DNA of 64,000 nucleotides from JALEFZ01 sp038527485. GTDB taxonomy: Bacteria; Bacteroidota; Bacteroidia; J057. The notes under the pieces were generated by a model. It was not told where the DNA came from, searched no databases, and saw only the letters and a list, made by a program, of their open reading frames with translations. Of this stretch, positions 44,015-54,385 are shown piece after piece; within the stretch, counting starts at the first letter, position 1; each line of letters starts with the position of its first letter. The position numbers and the translations under genes are program-made. Location of the stretch: assembly GCA_038527485.1 (NCBI GenBank), contig JBCBFT010000016.1:1-64000 (forward strand), read 5' to 3'.

Positions 44015-44044
44015 TCACTTATACACTCTCTTGATTAAGATAAT

Positions 44045-45529
44045 ATGAATTATATCAAAAGACTTTGGTTATTCATTTGTCCCATCCTTGTATTGATGGG
44101 TTGCAAAACCGCCGGACAGGACGGAAGTTCAAATTTGGCGACATCCCCATCCCCACCAAATATCATCTATATTTTGGTAGATGACATGGGGTATGGCGAT
44201 TTGGGAAGTTACGGACAAAAGGTTATCCCAACCCCAAATCTAGACAAAATGGCAGCAGAAGGCATGATGTTTACCCAGCATTATGCAGGAAGTACTGTAT
44301 GTGCTCCTTCGCGTGGCTCTTTGATGACGGGCATGCACTCTGGACATGGGAAAGTACGTGGGAACTATGAAACAGGACCTTTTGGATTCGGAGGAGAACT
44401 CGCATTAGAATCCCATGACCAAACCATCGCTGAGATTCTGTCTGAGGCAGGCTATCGTACGGGTTTGGTAGGAAAATGGGGATTGGGAATGAATGGAACC
44501 TCAGGCGAACCCACTCAGAAAGGGTTTGATTATTATTTCGGATTTCTCAATCAGGCACATGCGCATTGGCAATACCCTGAGTATTTGTTTAGAAATGGAG
44601 AGAAGGTATTTATTCCAGAAAATAGAGAGGGTAAACGTGAAAATTACACCAATGACATGTTTACGGAAGAGGCGATTGAGTTTATTCAGAAGAAGGACGA
44701 TAACCCCTTTTTCTTGTACCTCGCTTATACGACGCCTCATGCAGAGTTATTGGTACCTGAGGATAGCATCTTTAACCTCTACAAGGGTAAATTTGATGAA
44801 AAACCATTTGTGAAAAATAAACAAGGAGGCAACAAAGATGGCTTTGGAACCTATGCTTCTCAGGATTATCCTAAAGCAGCCTACGCAACGATGGTGCACC
44901 GTATTGACATGGATGTAAAGAAGATTTTGGATCAGTTAAAAGCTATGGGAATTGATGAGAATACAGTTGTGATGTTCAGTAGCGATAATGGACCTCATAA
45001 AGAAGGGGGAGCACACCCTAGTTATTTCGATAGCAATGGTCCCTTGAGGGGTATGAAAAGGGATTTATATGAAGGAGGTATCAGGGTTCCCTTGATCGTG
45101 AGGTGGCCTCAAACAATTGCAAAAGGTACAAAAACAGATCATATTTCAGGATTTTGGGATGTTCTTCCAACACTTGCTGAGGTAGCAAATATTGATGTGA
45201 AAAATATAGAGGTAGATGGAATTTCCTTTTATCCAACCCTCGTGGGACAACCGCAAGATCAGATGGATCATGCCTATATGTATTGGGAATTTCATGAGGA
45301 TAAATATTCTCATCAAGCTATCAGAAAAGAAAAATGGAAAGCTGTTAGGCTAGACCCAAATGGCGCAGTGGAGTTATACAACCTGGAGACGGATCTGGCG
45401 GAAGCTCATAATGTCGCGGATCAGTATCCAAACATTGCTGATGAAATGGGGGATCTTATGGATGATGCCAGGACTCCTCACCCCGTTTGGCCGTTGAAAG
45501 CATCCGCTTCACAAAAGCTCCATAATTGA
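44045..45529 (+). CDS. Type I sulfatase, lipoprotein
   Basis: 494 aa. A lipoprotein signal with lipobox LMGC (Cys20) anchors it to the periplasmic or outer-membrane side. Sulfatase motifs: YILVDDMGYGDLGSYG metal site, formylglycine site CAPSR (Cys86), GKWGLG, MFSSDNGPHKEGG and a final ELYNLETDLAEAHNVA segment. It removes sulfate from the imported or bound glycan. It follows susD by 30 bases and is likely co-transcribed with the SusC/D pair. The S1 subfamily is not assigned with confidence. Confidence 0.93.
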   Translation: MNYIKRLWLFICPILVLMGCKTAGQDGSSNLATSPSPPNIIYILVDDMGYGDLGSYGQKVIPTPNLDKMAAEGMMFTQHYAGSTVCAPSRGSLMTGMHSGHGKVRGNYETGPFGFGGELALESHDQTIAEILSEAGYRTGLVGKWGLGMNGTSGEPTQKGFDYYFGFLNQAHAHWQYPEYLFRNGEKVFIPENREGKRENYTNDMFTEEAIEFIQKKDDNPFFLYLAYTTPHAELLVPEDSIFNLYKGKFDEKPFVKNKQGGNKDGFGTYASQDYPKAAYATMVHRIDMDVKKILDQLKAMGIDENTVVMFSSDNGPHKEGGAHPSYFDSNGPLRGMKRDLYEGGIRVPLIVRWPQTIAKGTKTDHISGFWDVLPTLAEVANIDVKNIEVDGISFYPTLVGQPQDQMDHAYMYWEFHEDKYSHQAIRKEKWKAVRLDPNGAVELYNLETDLAEAHNVADQYPNIADEMGDLMDDARTPHPVWPLKASASQKLHN

Positions 45530-45563
45530 ATTAAAAATAAAGGTATAAGGTTGGTGAGTAGAG

Positions 45564-45595
45564 AACCCATTCTCGGATAGAGTGGGCTCCAATTC
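45564..45595 (+). terminator. Candidate terminator before the HTCS gene
   Basis: AACCCATTCT (45564-45573) pairs with AGAGTGGGCT (45579-45588) with one mismatch and one G-T pair. Only a short pyrimidine stretch follows, so termination is uncertain. Confidence 0.4.
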
Positions 45596-45768
45596 TTTCA
45601 TTCATAAGCTTTAATAAATCAGCTATAACTTATTGATATACAACCGCTAGTGAAATATTTCAGCTCGCGAAAATGACTGAGAAAAGACGAGAACATATTA
45701 TGAAAACTTATATATAAATCTTACATTAATATACTATCTCATTATGTAAACAAAAGGCTACTACCTAC

Positions 45769-48700
45769 ATGCTACAAGTTACTCGTTCATTCATTGGGAT
45801 AATACTATTCGTGCTCATAATCATAGGCTCTGTCTTCTCACAAAACTCAGGGATATTTTTTCATGACTTTTCCCCATTTAATGAACTCTCACAACAGCCA
45901 GTCAATTGTATGCTCCAGGATAGTAAAGGCTATTTCTGGATAGGGACCTTTTCAGGTTTATATCGCTACGACGGCTTAGAACTTACGCATTTTGTCCATA
46001 AAGCAGAAGATACCCATTCTCTACTCAATAATAATGTAACTGACTTGGTAGAAGATACTTATGGTCAGATTTGGATCAATTGTGAGTCTGGATTAAGTGT
46101 TTACATTCCCAAAGAAGGAAAGTTTTATTCGTGGCTAGACGAGAACTCCAAAGATTTATATAAGTCTCAAAGAGGGACTGTTTTGTCTGTGGCTAAGTCT
46201 GGCAATGAGATAGAAGAGATCATCCCTTTTGCGTCTCAAAAAGCAGAGCTCAATAAGCGATACTTGATTAAGCGCCAAGGAATTGAACAAATTCCACAGA
46301 CTTTTCGGTTCAAAAAATGTGTAGAAGATCATCTAGGAAGACTTTGGATAGGATGTAATAAGGGACTTTTGTTGTTTGATGCTTCAGGCCAATTTAAACG
46401 CGTCAAAAGATCCGCTAATATTTACAGCCTCGCATTATCCCCTGATCAACGAACACTTTGGGCGGGATTTGGAAGACCTTTTATTGCTGCCTTATCCCTT
46501 TCAAATGTGGATGGTAAGGATTGGGACTGGAGTCAGAAAATTTCCTATTCAAAGGATCCACGCATCATTTCAAGTGATTTATTGATCGATCATAATCAAA
46601 TTATATGGATAGCGACAACCAGTGGTCTTTTTAAAGTTCATCCAGATAAAGAAGCTCTTGAGACAAAAATTACGCACTATCAGGCAGATGAAACAAGAGT
46701 AGGGGCCTTATCTAACAATCGAATGAGGTGCATATACCAAGATGATCACCAAAATATCTGGTTCTGTACGATCCAAGGAATCAAACAGGTCAGGGAAAAA
46801 CCCTTTGTATGGGAGTATATCAAATTGGCGTCAGAAGATTATACACCTCTTCACCAGGATATTAATTCAGTTTATGAAGACAAGCAAAAAAGACTGTGGG
46901 TAGGGACTACCAATGATGGTCTTTTTTGTAGACGGAATCCTCAGGAGCCATTTGTAAAAATCCCTTTTTCTCAAAGTAAATGTGGGGAAATCACATCTAC
47001 TCAAGGAGGGGATCTCTTAGTCGGTATGGAACATACGGTCTGGGTTTTACCTGCTCAAATGAGCCTGGAAGAGGCCATGGATTTGAACAACTGGAAATTG
47101 ATTAGCCAAGAGAAACAGGCTGTAAAAACGATTTTGGAAGTCAATCCTGGTATTTTGTGGTTAGGGTTATGGAGAGATGGCATATCCGTCCGCTCCCTTC
47201 ATGACGGCAAACTATTTGAATCCCCTCTCCAGGAAAAAGAAGATCAAAACCCGGAATTTCATGTAGAGGTACTTTTGAAAGATCATAGGGAACAAGTATG
47301 GGTAGGAACAAGGGGATATGGATTGTATCGCATGAGTACAGACGGCAAAATTCTTCAGTTTTATGATCTAGGTGCCAAAGAAGGAGATATAGCTTATGGA
47401 GTATTGAGTTTGTACGAGGATCATCAAGGTGATATTTGGGTAGCTACACGAGGTGGAAGCTTATTCCATTTTCCAGCAGGACAAAATGAGATTAGACGAT
47501 TTAGCCAAGAAGATGGTCTTCCCTCAAATACAGTATGTGGAATTTTAGAAGATTCATTTAACAGATTGTGGGTAAGTACAGAAAATGGCTTGGCCATGAT
47601 GCTACCAGAAGAGTCCATTCCCTTCATTTCATTTGGTACCAATGATGGCTTATTGAATTCCCATTTTAATTTTAATGCAATTGCCCAAGCCCATGACGGA
47701 CATTTGTATGTGGGGTCAACCAATGGACTCTATTTGCTGAGGCCGAATAAACCTTCTGAAATACCTCAAATTTCTAAAATGATGATCAACCAAATTCAGG
47801 TGATCAGGAGAGAAAAATCTGATGGGCCATTTTCTAATACCAACCTCAATTTAGAACAACGCATTCATAAAAGAACACTTGATTTGACTTATGAGGAACG
47901 TTCCTTTGATATTCATTTTACTACTTTAGACTTTACGGCACCTCAGAAAGTCAAATACGCATACCGTCTGGCTGGACATGAATCTTCTTGGAATTACATC
48001 ACCAATGGGCAAAGCTTTGCTCGCTACGTAGACGTCCCCTCGGGTCAATATCAATTTGAGCTGAGGAGTTCAGATAGTCATGGAAGGTGGAGTGATCAGG
48101 TGCTTTCCTTATCTATTGCAATTGAACAGCCAATCTGGCTACAAGGTCAAGCCATCCTGATTTATTTTTTATTAGGTATTTGCTTAATACTAGGTATTTG
48201 GAGCCTTGTCATTAGATGGGAAGACCTAAAGCTCCGGTTGAAAATGGTTTCGCAGGAGAAAGCTCACCAAAACTCCAACATTTCCTATTTCTCAGATATT
48301 TCACACGAGATCCGTAATCGTCTTACGATGATTATGGGGCCATTAGAAAATGTAATTTCATCGAGTAATGGAGATGTAGCCCTGGATACACTCCAACGAA
48401 TTTACCAGAATGCTAAAAGATTAAAAAGGCTCACAGATGAAATCATGAACTTCCGCAAAGGAGAAATGGGTGCTTTTCACCTAAAAGTAGGTCGAGGAGA
48501 TATCAGACAGTTCCTGAACCGTATCAAAAGGGATATGGATGAAGTCGCCAAGATCCGAAACGTGGATTTTGAACTTCAGGCAGAAGAGGAAGAAATTTTG
48601 GCTTGGTTCGACCAGCAAATCATCGAAATCATCGTCTTAAACCTGCTGAGTAACTCCTTTAAATACACGGCTGAACATGGCAAGGTTCGCATGGAAATCA

Positions 48701-49869
48701 AAACAGAATGGCTGAAAGAAAATCAAATTCCCAACTGGGAGCTTCAGCAAGGTGAATACGTGTGTTTCAAAGTCATTGACAATGGGGAGGGAATTCCAGA
48801 AGATGCCATCGATCAAATATTTGAACCATTCTACCAAAGCGCGATCTCTAAAACGACACTCACTGAAGGGAGTGGATTAGGTCTTGATCTGGTGGTAAGG
48901 CTTGTTCAACTCCATCATGGAGCCATCTCAGCTGAAAGTAAACATGGTGAAAAGACCTTGGTCACATGTTGGATTCCCCGTGATCAGGAGATGTATCAGG
49001 CGGAAGAACTTCAGCTTATGCCTCCTACAAGCACCAAACAGGAATCTTTTTTCCCAGTAGTGAAACAACAGGAGAAATTTCCCAATAAGCCCATGTTATT
49101 AATTGCAGAGGATGATGTTGAATTAAGGCGAATGCTCTCCAAAGCATTGCAGAGCGAGTACCGTATACTACAAGCAAAGAATGGCTTGGAAGGATTCGAA
49201 TTGGCACAGGAATATGAGCCTGATTTTATCCTAAGTGATCTGATCATGCCTGAAGTAGATGGTTTAGGATTTTTACAAAAAGTACGGGCTCATCAATCCT
49301 TGATGGACATTCCTTTTGTGATCTTGACTGCACGCTATTCCGAAACACAAAAGTTGGCTTGTATTCAATCTCAGGCAGATGACTTCATAGAAAAACCTTT
49401 TCGAATGGAATTTTTGAAATGGAGAATTCGAAATCTTCTGAAAACCAGGGAACAGTTACGAAAAAAATACAGCCGAATAGGAATGGCTGAGCCTAAAGAG
49501 ATTCAATATGTATCTACTGAGGATCAATTCATTCAACGTGTAGCTGAACTCATGGAAAAACATATTTCATCCTCATGGCTGAGTGTTGAGTTCTTGGCCT
49601 CCGAAATGAGCATGAGTAGAGCAACTTTTTATAGAAGAATGGAGGAAATCATGCATGATTCTCCCTCAAACTTTATCAAACAATTTCGGCTAAAGCGTGC
49701 CACACAATTACTACAACAAAAACGATTTAATATTTCTGAAGTATCTCACCAAACAGGCTTTAAAAATCCTAGATATTTCAGCAAATGCTTCCAAAAAGAA
49801 TATGGAGTTTCGCCTTCTGTTTACCTTAAGCAATTGGGGAAAACTGAAAAGGCAACGGCTAAGGCTTAA
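45769..49869 (+). CDS. Hybrid two-component system regulator (HTCS)
   Basis: 1366 aa. A signal or first membrane helix (about 5-24) is followed by a periplasmic sensor of two-bladed-repeat propeller type (Reg_prop repeats such as GYFWIGTFSGLYRYDG, QVWVGTRGYGLYR, RLWVSTENGLAMM, to about 690) with a Y_Y_Y domain, then a membrane helix (about 793-818). Cytosolic parts: HisKA with His846 in ISHEIRNR, HATPase with a DNGEGIP G1 box, a receiver with phospho-acceptor Asp1157 in ILSDLIMPEVDG, and an AraC-type HTH at the end (SRATFYRRM, FKNPRYFSKCFQKEYG). It senses an oligosaccharide and activates PUL genes. The H-box has NR where TP is usual. Confidence 0.95.
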   Translation: MLQVTRSFIGIILFVLIIIGSVFSQNSGIFFHDFSPFNELSQQPVNCMLQDSKGYFWIGTFSGLYRYDGLELTHFVHKAEDTHSLLNNNVTDLVEDTYGQIWINCESGLSVYIPKEGKFYSWLDENSKDLYKSQRGTVLSVAKSGNEIEEIIPFASQKAELNKRYLIKRQGIEQIPQTFRFKKCVEDHLGRLWIGCNKGLLLFDASGQFKRVKRSANIYSLALSPDQRTLWAGFGRPFIAALSLSNVDGKDWDWSQKISYSKDPRIISSDLLIDHNQIIWIATTSGLFKVHPDKEALETKITHYQADETRVGALSNNRMRCIYQDDHQNIWFCTIQGIKQVREKPFVWEYIKLASEDYTPLHQDINSVYEDKQKRLWVGTTNDGLFCRRNPQEPFVKIPFSQSKCGEITSTQGGDLLVGMEHTVWVLPAQMSLEEAMDLNNWKLISQEKQAVKTILEVNPGILWLGLWRDGISVRSLHDGKLFESPLQEKEDQNPEFHVEVLLKDHREQVWVGTRGYGLYRMSTDGKILQFYDLGAKEGDIAYGVLSLYEDHQGDIWVATRGGSLFHFPAGQNEIRRFSQEDGLPSNTVCGILEDSFNRLWVSTENGLAMMLPEESIPFISFGTNDGLLNSHFNFNAIAQAHDGHLYVGSTNGLYLLRPNKPSEIPQISKMMINQIQVIRREKSDGPFSNTNLNLEQRIHKRTLDLTYEERSFDIHFTTLDFTAPQKVKYAYRLAGHESSWNYITNGQSFARYVDVPSGQYQFELRSSDSHGRWSDQVLSLSIAIEQPIWLQGQAILIYFLLGICLILGIWSLVIRWEDLKLRLKMVSQEKAHQNSNISYFSDISHEIRNRLTMIMGPLENVISSSNGDVALDTLQRIYQNAKRLKRLTDEIMNFRKGEMGAFHLKVGRGDIRQFLNRIKRDMDEVAKIRNVDFELQAEEEEILAWFDQQIIEIIVLNLLSNSFKYTAEHGKVRMEIKTEWLKENQIPNWELQQGEYVCFKVIDNGEGIPEDAIDQIFEPFYQSAISKTTLTEGSGLGLDLVVRLVQLHHGAISAESKHGEKTLVTCWIPRDQEMYQAEELQLMPPTSTKQESFFPVVKQQEKFPNKPMLLIAEDDVELRRMLSKALQSEYRILQAKNGLEGFELAQEYEPDFILSDLIMPEVDGLGFLQKVRAHQSLMDIPFVILTARYSETQKLACIQSQADDFIEKPFRMEFLKWRIRNLLKTREQLRKKYSRIGMAEPKEIQYVSTEDQFIQRVAELMEKHISSSWLSVEFLASEMSMSRATFYRRMEEIMHDSPSNFIKQFRLKRATQLLQQKRFNISEVSHQTGFKNPRYFSKCFQKEYGVSPSVYLKQLGKTEKATAKA

Positions 49870-50006
49870 CATATATTTATTGACATAGGACTTTCAGGTA
49901 TTTCATTTTTCGAAGATTTGGCCCTCTGCCTATGTCTCTAAGGCATCTAAAAATTGGATCATAACAGAAGCAAAAGATCCACATTAGAATGGGGCATTTA
50001 AATGAT

Positions 50007-50023
50007 CCAGGGTATGGCCCTGG
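50007..50023. terminator. Hairpin between convergent HTCS and hydrolase genes
   Basis: CCAGGG (50007-50012) pairs with CCCTGG (50018-50023). A pyrimidine-rich stretch follows on the plus strand. It may end the HTCS transcript. Confidence 0.4.
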
Positions 50024-50044
50024 CTCTTCTTTCATCTTTCAAAA

Positions 50045-52687
50045 TCAAAATTTCAATTGCTGGTGAGGTGCATGGCTATAGATAGTCTTGCCATTCGTTT
50101 CGACATAGGCCTTGAAGGCGTATTGATGCCCTTCTTTTAATTCTTTTTTAGGAATTTTGACCACAAAATATCCTTTACTTTTTCCTTCCAGAGATTTGTT
50201 TCCCCCATATTGCTGTTCCTCCACAGTCAGATACGAAATATCACTCATGGCAATTCCATAGTCTATATCTCCATCTAGCGGAATGTTTTCGAAGTAGGCC
50301 CGAATAGTCAAGCCTTCTGGGGTTTTATCGATACTTTTGACTTGAATATCAACTTTTTGATCCCTTCGAATGACAGTAGCTATATTGGGATGAAAAGAAC
50401 TCTCCCCTGCTTTATTATAGGCTAAGATGGTATAGAAAACAGGACCTTCCCATAACTCAACCTCTGAATCTATATACATATCACCCTCTATCTCTTTAGC
50501 AATAGTATCCCACTGATGAAGGGTACTTCCTCGAAGAATTTTGTATTTGACATTTGGATGGATAGAATCCTGAACAATCCAGTGTAGCTCCACCTGTCCA
50601 TCTACATTTTCAAAAGCTGTAATATTACGCGGTAAGATAGGAAGGTCTGAATGCGGAATGAGTCTGCTGGGAGTTGAAAAAGTGCTCTCCCCCAATCCAT
50701 TGTAAGCAGCTACTGCACATTCATAGGGCGCTTCCCAATCAAGCTCCTCTACCCGATAACCAAAAGTTGCTTTGGCATCATAGTACCTAATGTCACCTGA
50801 ACGTACATTTTTTACTCGGACTCTATAGCCTGTCGCATCTGCTACACTCCGCCACATTAAGGTAGCTGTCTGTTCCCTCGTGGCTGTCTGAAAAAACTCA
50901 GGTTGTTCAGGAACTTCCAATTTAAGGGTAACAGGAAGAGACATTTCACTATGCAAATGTCTTATTTGAACACCTACCTGAAAAGTATAGCATTTCCCTG
51001 CTTCTAATCCCTCGATATGAGTTTGGTTTTTCTCAGAATGATCCATCCATTTTACTTGATCCAAATGATCAGGATTTTCCCCATATCTTACTTGATATTG
51101 ACATCCTTTGGGACCCTTCCACCATTTGAGAAAAACCTGATTCTTCCCACTTACCTCTGCTTTGAAAATCCTGCTTGGGATTGGCTGAATCTGCCTACCG
51201 TGTTCCCATGATAAAATCATAACTGAAAAAGGAGGTAGGATAATATGAGGGTCTTGAAAAGAGATGGGTTGAATCTCAAAATTCTGATCGCGTGCATCTT
51301 CTGAGGATATAAGTTGCCCTTTGAGTTCCTTACTCAGTAAAGCTCCATTAAGATTCAGCTCTATTTTGGGGGCTTGAGCGGATCGATTGGTCATGACTAG
51401 CCAATCTTTATCCTTGGTCCCTCGAAATGCCATAGCATATAATCCTTCTTCCAGTCGGTCTTTTAAGCCTGGAACTTTAACGCCATGTTCAATCTTAACG
51501 GGCCAGATATAATTACTCTCTGAGGTGACTTGATGAATAAGTCGCATCGCTTTGCCTTCATTATTCAATATCACTCCTGTAGGTATGCTATCTGTTTCAA
51601 TGTCTTGATTTTCTTTAAAAGCTTTTAGAACAGTCCTAATGTGAGGATTTGCAGGCTGTGCATTGCTACTTATTTCATGAGAACCTATGAACCATGCATT
51701 TGGATGAGCTAGTTGACGAAGGGTATATTCTGCTACATACACTCCTGAATAAATGCCACTTACCGCTCGATTCCACACCCCAAACTCTGTGATTAAAAGA
51801 GGTGCTCCTTCCCATGTATAGTTTTCAATTTGATCCATGGCAGCTTCTGATGTTACCTGTACAAGGCGGGTATTTGCACGCCTGTAAGCTGATTCAAAAG
51901 ATTCCTTTCCACCGATATGGGGAGCGTAGGAGTGTTTGGAAAAGACATTCCAATACCTACCTTCCTTTTCCTGGTATTTGTGAATTTCCTTCATGAATCC
52001 CCAAATACCATCCCATGTATAATTGAGGGCTAATTTGGCTTCAGGATCTATTTTTCGAATGGCGTCTGCATAAGGCTTCATTTTACGTGCATAATCATAG
52101 CCATCATTCCACCAATACCGATTTCGATGGGGTACATAGAAGTAAGGCTCATTGCAAAACTGATAGCCCTCCACGATTATATGATGGTTTTTGCAAAACC
52201 TTGCCATTTCTTGTGCGACCTCTGGTGATTCTGTAAAGCCATTGATCGTGATCACCAATTTGCCATTGACTCTTCCTAGTATCTGGTATAGATCATAGAC
52301 CCTGTGAGGGCCTTTCACTTTGGTGAATTTATACCCTTTAAGATATTGTTTTTGATGGTCCATCATCCATGCATAATCGTAATCATATAGGCCCGTAGCT
52401 GAATTAAAAGCGTCTCCCATGGTTCCGCTGAAATACCTAAGCCAACCAGGTTTGAGTGTATCTACTGCTTGAATGAAATCAGGATGGGTATAATTCCAAA
52501 TTTTGTCTGCAATTCGAACATTATATCCACTGGCTCCCACCTCGATGGGATGTCCCTCATTGGTCAAAATATCAAGGGTAACCTTTGAGGAAGATTGTCC
52601 ATGGGATCTTATGGAGAGCAATACAATCAAAATGGGCATGAACACTTGCCATGGATAAGGATGAATGGAACACAAGAAAAGCCGCAT
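50045..52687 (-). CDS. Secreted clan GH-A-like hydrolase, paralogue of the 33304 protein
   Basis: 880 aa. A signal peptide (ending SHGQ) is followed directly by the catalytic region (about 35-410), with no FIVAR domain. It shares GYNVRIADKIWNYTHP, GWLRYFSGTMGDAFN, the acid/base context QFCNEPYFYVPHR (Glu180) and the nucleophile context LLITEFGVWN (Glu301) with the other paralogue. Fn3-like domains follow (about 520-790). The C-terminus has no T9SS tail, so this copy is probably periplasmic rather than surface-exported. It is convergent with HTCS and divergent from the sulfatase at 52895. Confidence 0.75.
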   Translation of the reverse strand: MRLFLCSIHPYPWQVFMPILIVLLSIRSHGQSSSKVTLDILTNEGHPIEVGASGYNVRIADKIWNYTHPDFIQAVDTLKPGWLRYFSGTMGDAFNSATGLYDYDYAWMMDHQKQYLKGYKFTKVKGPHRVYDLYQILGRVNGKLVITINGFTESPEVAQEMARFCKNHHIIVEGYQFCNEPYFYVPHRNRYWWNDGYDYARKMKPYADAIRKIDPEAKLALNYTWDGIWGFMKEIHKYQEKEGRYWNVFSKHSYAPHIGGKESFESAYRRANTRLVQVTSEAAMDQIENYTWEGAPLLITEFGVWNRAVSGIYSGVYVAEYTLRQLAHPNAWFIGSHEISSNAQPANPHIRTVLKAFKENQDIETDSIPTGVILNNEGKAMRLIHQVTSESNYIWPVKIEHGVKVPGLKDRLEEGLYAMAFRGTKDKDWLVMTNRSAQAPKIELNLNGALLSKELKGQLISSEDARDQNFEIQPISFQDPHIILPPFSVMILSWEHGRQIQPIPSRIFKAEVSGKNQVFLKWWKGPKGCQYQVRYGENPDHLDQVKWMDHSEKNQTHIEGLEAGKCYTFQVGVQIRHLHSEMSLPVTLKLEVPEQPEFFQTATREQTATLMWRSVADATGYRVRVKNVRSGDIRYYDAKATFGYRVEELDWEAPYECAVAAYNGLGESTFSTPSRLIPHSDLPILPRNITAFENVDGQVELHWIVQDSIHPNVKYKILRGSTLHQWDTIAKEIEGDMYIDSEVELWEGPVFYTILAYNKAGESSFHPNIATVIRRDQKVDIQVKSIDKTPEGLTIRAYFENIPLDGDIDYGIAMSDISYLTVEEQQYGGNKSLEGKSKGYFVVKIPKKELKEGHQYAFKAYVETNGKTIYSHAPHQQLKF

Positions 52688-52894
52688 GAGAGTAATGATA
52701 TATTTTCATGCTGATATTAGGCATTCTCTTACTCTGTATTCCTGCCTTGAGATACATAGCCTCCCTTTTCGCGACAAATTGCCCCCCTCATTCACGGATA
52801 GACTTGATAACTTGCCCAAAGGCAGAAAAAGGAAATGAATCTCTAATGGCAAAATCCTCCATTTCGCTCAACTTTTCAATGTCAACTTACTCAG

Positions 52895-54316
52895 ATGAAA
52901 CACTTGGTATTTTTTTTACTCAGTATCTTAGCTGGAATCATCCATGATTTTCCTAGGGTTGAAAAGGAGCGGAAACCCAATATCATCGTTTTTCTGGTTG
53001 ATGATTTAGGCTGGAAAGATCTTTCTTGTTACGGAAGTAGCTTCTACCAGACACCTCACGTAGATCGGCTGGCAAGTGAAGGATTGGTATTCACCAATGC
53101 TTATGCGTCATGTACAGTTTGCTCTCCCACAAGAGCTTCGATCATGAGTGGTCAATCTCCCGCAAGACTTCATCTTACAGACTGGATTAAGGGATATAAA
53201 CTTAAAAATAAACCACTACTTTCTCCTAGATGGACCCCATTTCTTACCTTAGAAACCAAGACTGTGGCAGAATATCTAAAGGAATCTGGTTATCAAACAG
53301 CCCATGTAGGTAAGTGGCATTTAGGAGAAGAGGAAAAATACGAACCCCAACATCAAGGATTTGATGTGAACATTGCAGGTTATAAAAAAGGTCAACCTCC
53401 ATCCTATTTTTTCCCTTATAAGAGGAAAAATTGGAAGCCTATTCCATACCTTGAAGGAGGACAAGAAGGAGAATACCTCACATACCGCCTGACTGAAGAG
53501 GCCAATAATTTTATCAGGTATTCAAGCCAGAAAGACAGCCCCTTTTTCTTATATCTATCTCACTACACCGTTCATACCCCTTTACAAGCTCCCGATTCTT
53601 TGATCGAATACTATGAGGAGCGAGTAGATATACAAGCCCAACAAAAGAATGCCACATATGCCAGTATGGTTCACAGTATGGATCAAAGTTTAGGACGCGT
53701 GAGAGCAGTTTTGGACTCCTTGGATGAATGGGAAAATACGATGCTAATTTTCGCGAGTGATAATGGAGGTTTAAGTGGTGCGAGCAAACACAATGGCCCG
53801 ACAAGTAATGCTCCATTAAGGGAAGGCAAAGGGACCGCTTACGAAGGCGGCATCCGGACCCCGTTGATCATTCATTATCCAGGCAAATATTCAGAAGGAA
53901 AAACGACAAGTACGTTTGCCATCAGTATGGATATCTTTTATACTGTCTTAGATGTAGCAGGGATAAAACAAGACTCAAATAATAAAGATGGCCTCTCTCT
54001 TCTTTCACTTAAAGATTCCGCTTTCCAAAATTTGAGCAATCGATCGCTTTTTTGGCATTACCCTCATTACCACGTAAGAGGAGCTACTCCATATAGTGCC
54101 ATACGTAATGGGGATTATAAGTTGATTGAATTTTATGAAGACAGGCATCTAGAATTGTACAATCTTGCCAATGACATAGGTGAGCAAAAAGATTTATCTC
54201 AAGAATTACCTACAGTAAGGAAGCGGCTTTACAGAGAATTGAATAAATGGAAAAAAGCAGTTGATGCACAGCCTCCTTTGGTAAATCCTGCTTATCAAGC
54301 GAAAGTAAAAAAATAG
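52895..54316 (+). CDS. Type I sulfatase (S1_16-like)
   Basis: 473 aa with a short hydrophobic N-terminal signal (HLVFFLLSILAGII). Motifs: FLVDDLGWKDLSCYGSSF metal site, formylglycine site CSPTR (Cys76), HVGKWHLGEEEKYEPQHQGFD, FASDNGG and RTPLIIHYPG. The pattern resembles S1_16 and related exo-acting sulfatases, as does the sulfatase at 60906, with which it shares YQTPH, TVHTPL and DLGWKD segments. Substrate unknown. Followed by a hairpin that ends transcription. Confidence 0.92.
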   Translation: MKHLVFFLLSILAGIIHDFPRVEKERKPNIIVFLVDDLGWKDLSCYGSSFYQTPHVDRLASEGLVFTNAYASCTVCSPTRASIMSGQSPARLHLTDWIKGYKLKNKPLLSPRWTPFLTLETKTVAEYLKESGYQTAHVGKWHLGEEEKYEPQHQGFDVNIAGYKKGQPPSYFFPYKRKNWKPIPYLEGGQEGEYLTYRLTEEANNFIRYSSQKDSPFFLYLSHYTVHTPLQAPDSLIEYYEERVDIQAQQKNATYASMVHSMDQSLGRVRAVLDSLDEWENTMLIFASDNGGLSGASKHNGPTSNAPLREGKGTAYEGGIRTPLIIHYPGKYSEGKTTSTFAISMDIFYTVLDVAGIKQDSNNKDGLSLLSLKDSAFQNLSNRSLFWHYPHYHVRGATPYSAIRNGDYKLIEFYEDRHLELYNLANDIGEQKDLSQELPTVRKRLYRELNKWKKAVDAQPPLVNPAYQAKVKK

Positions 54317-54335
54317 CTCCCCAGTTTGGGGAGCT
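54315..54335. terminator. Hairpin after the sulfatase at 52895-54316
   Basis: AGCTCCCC (54315-54322) pairs perfectly with GGGGAGCT (54328-54335) around a 5-base loop; TTGTTC follows. It lies between convergent genes and overlaps the sulfatase stop codon. Confidence 0.55.
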
Positions 54336-54385
54336 TGTTCAAAACCTAAACCTATAAGAAATCTTAATTCTTTTTATCCAACCAT

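Noticed and set aside
52688..52894. A small frame in the divergent region before the sulfatase at 52895
   Set aside because: It runs into the sulfatase gene in another frame and has no ribosome-binding site or recognisable content.
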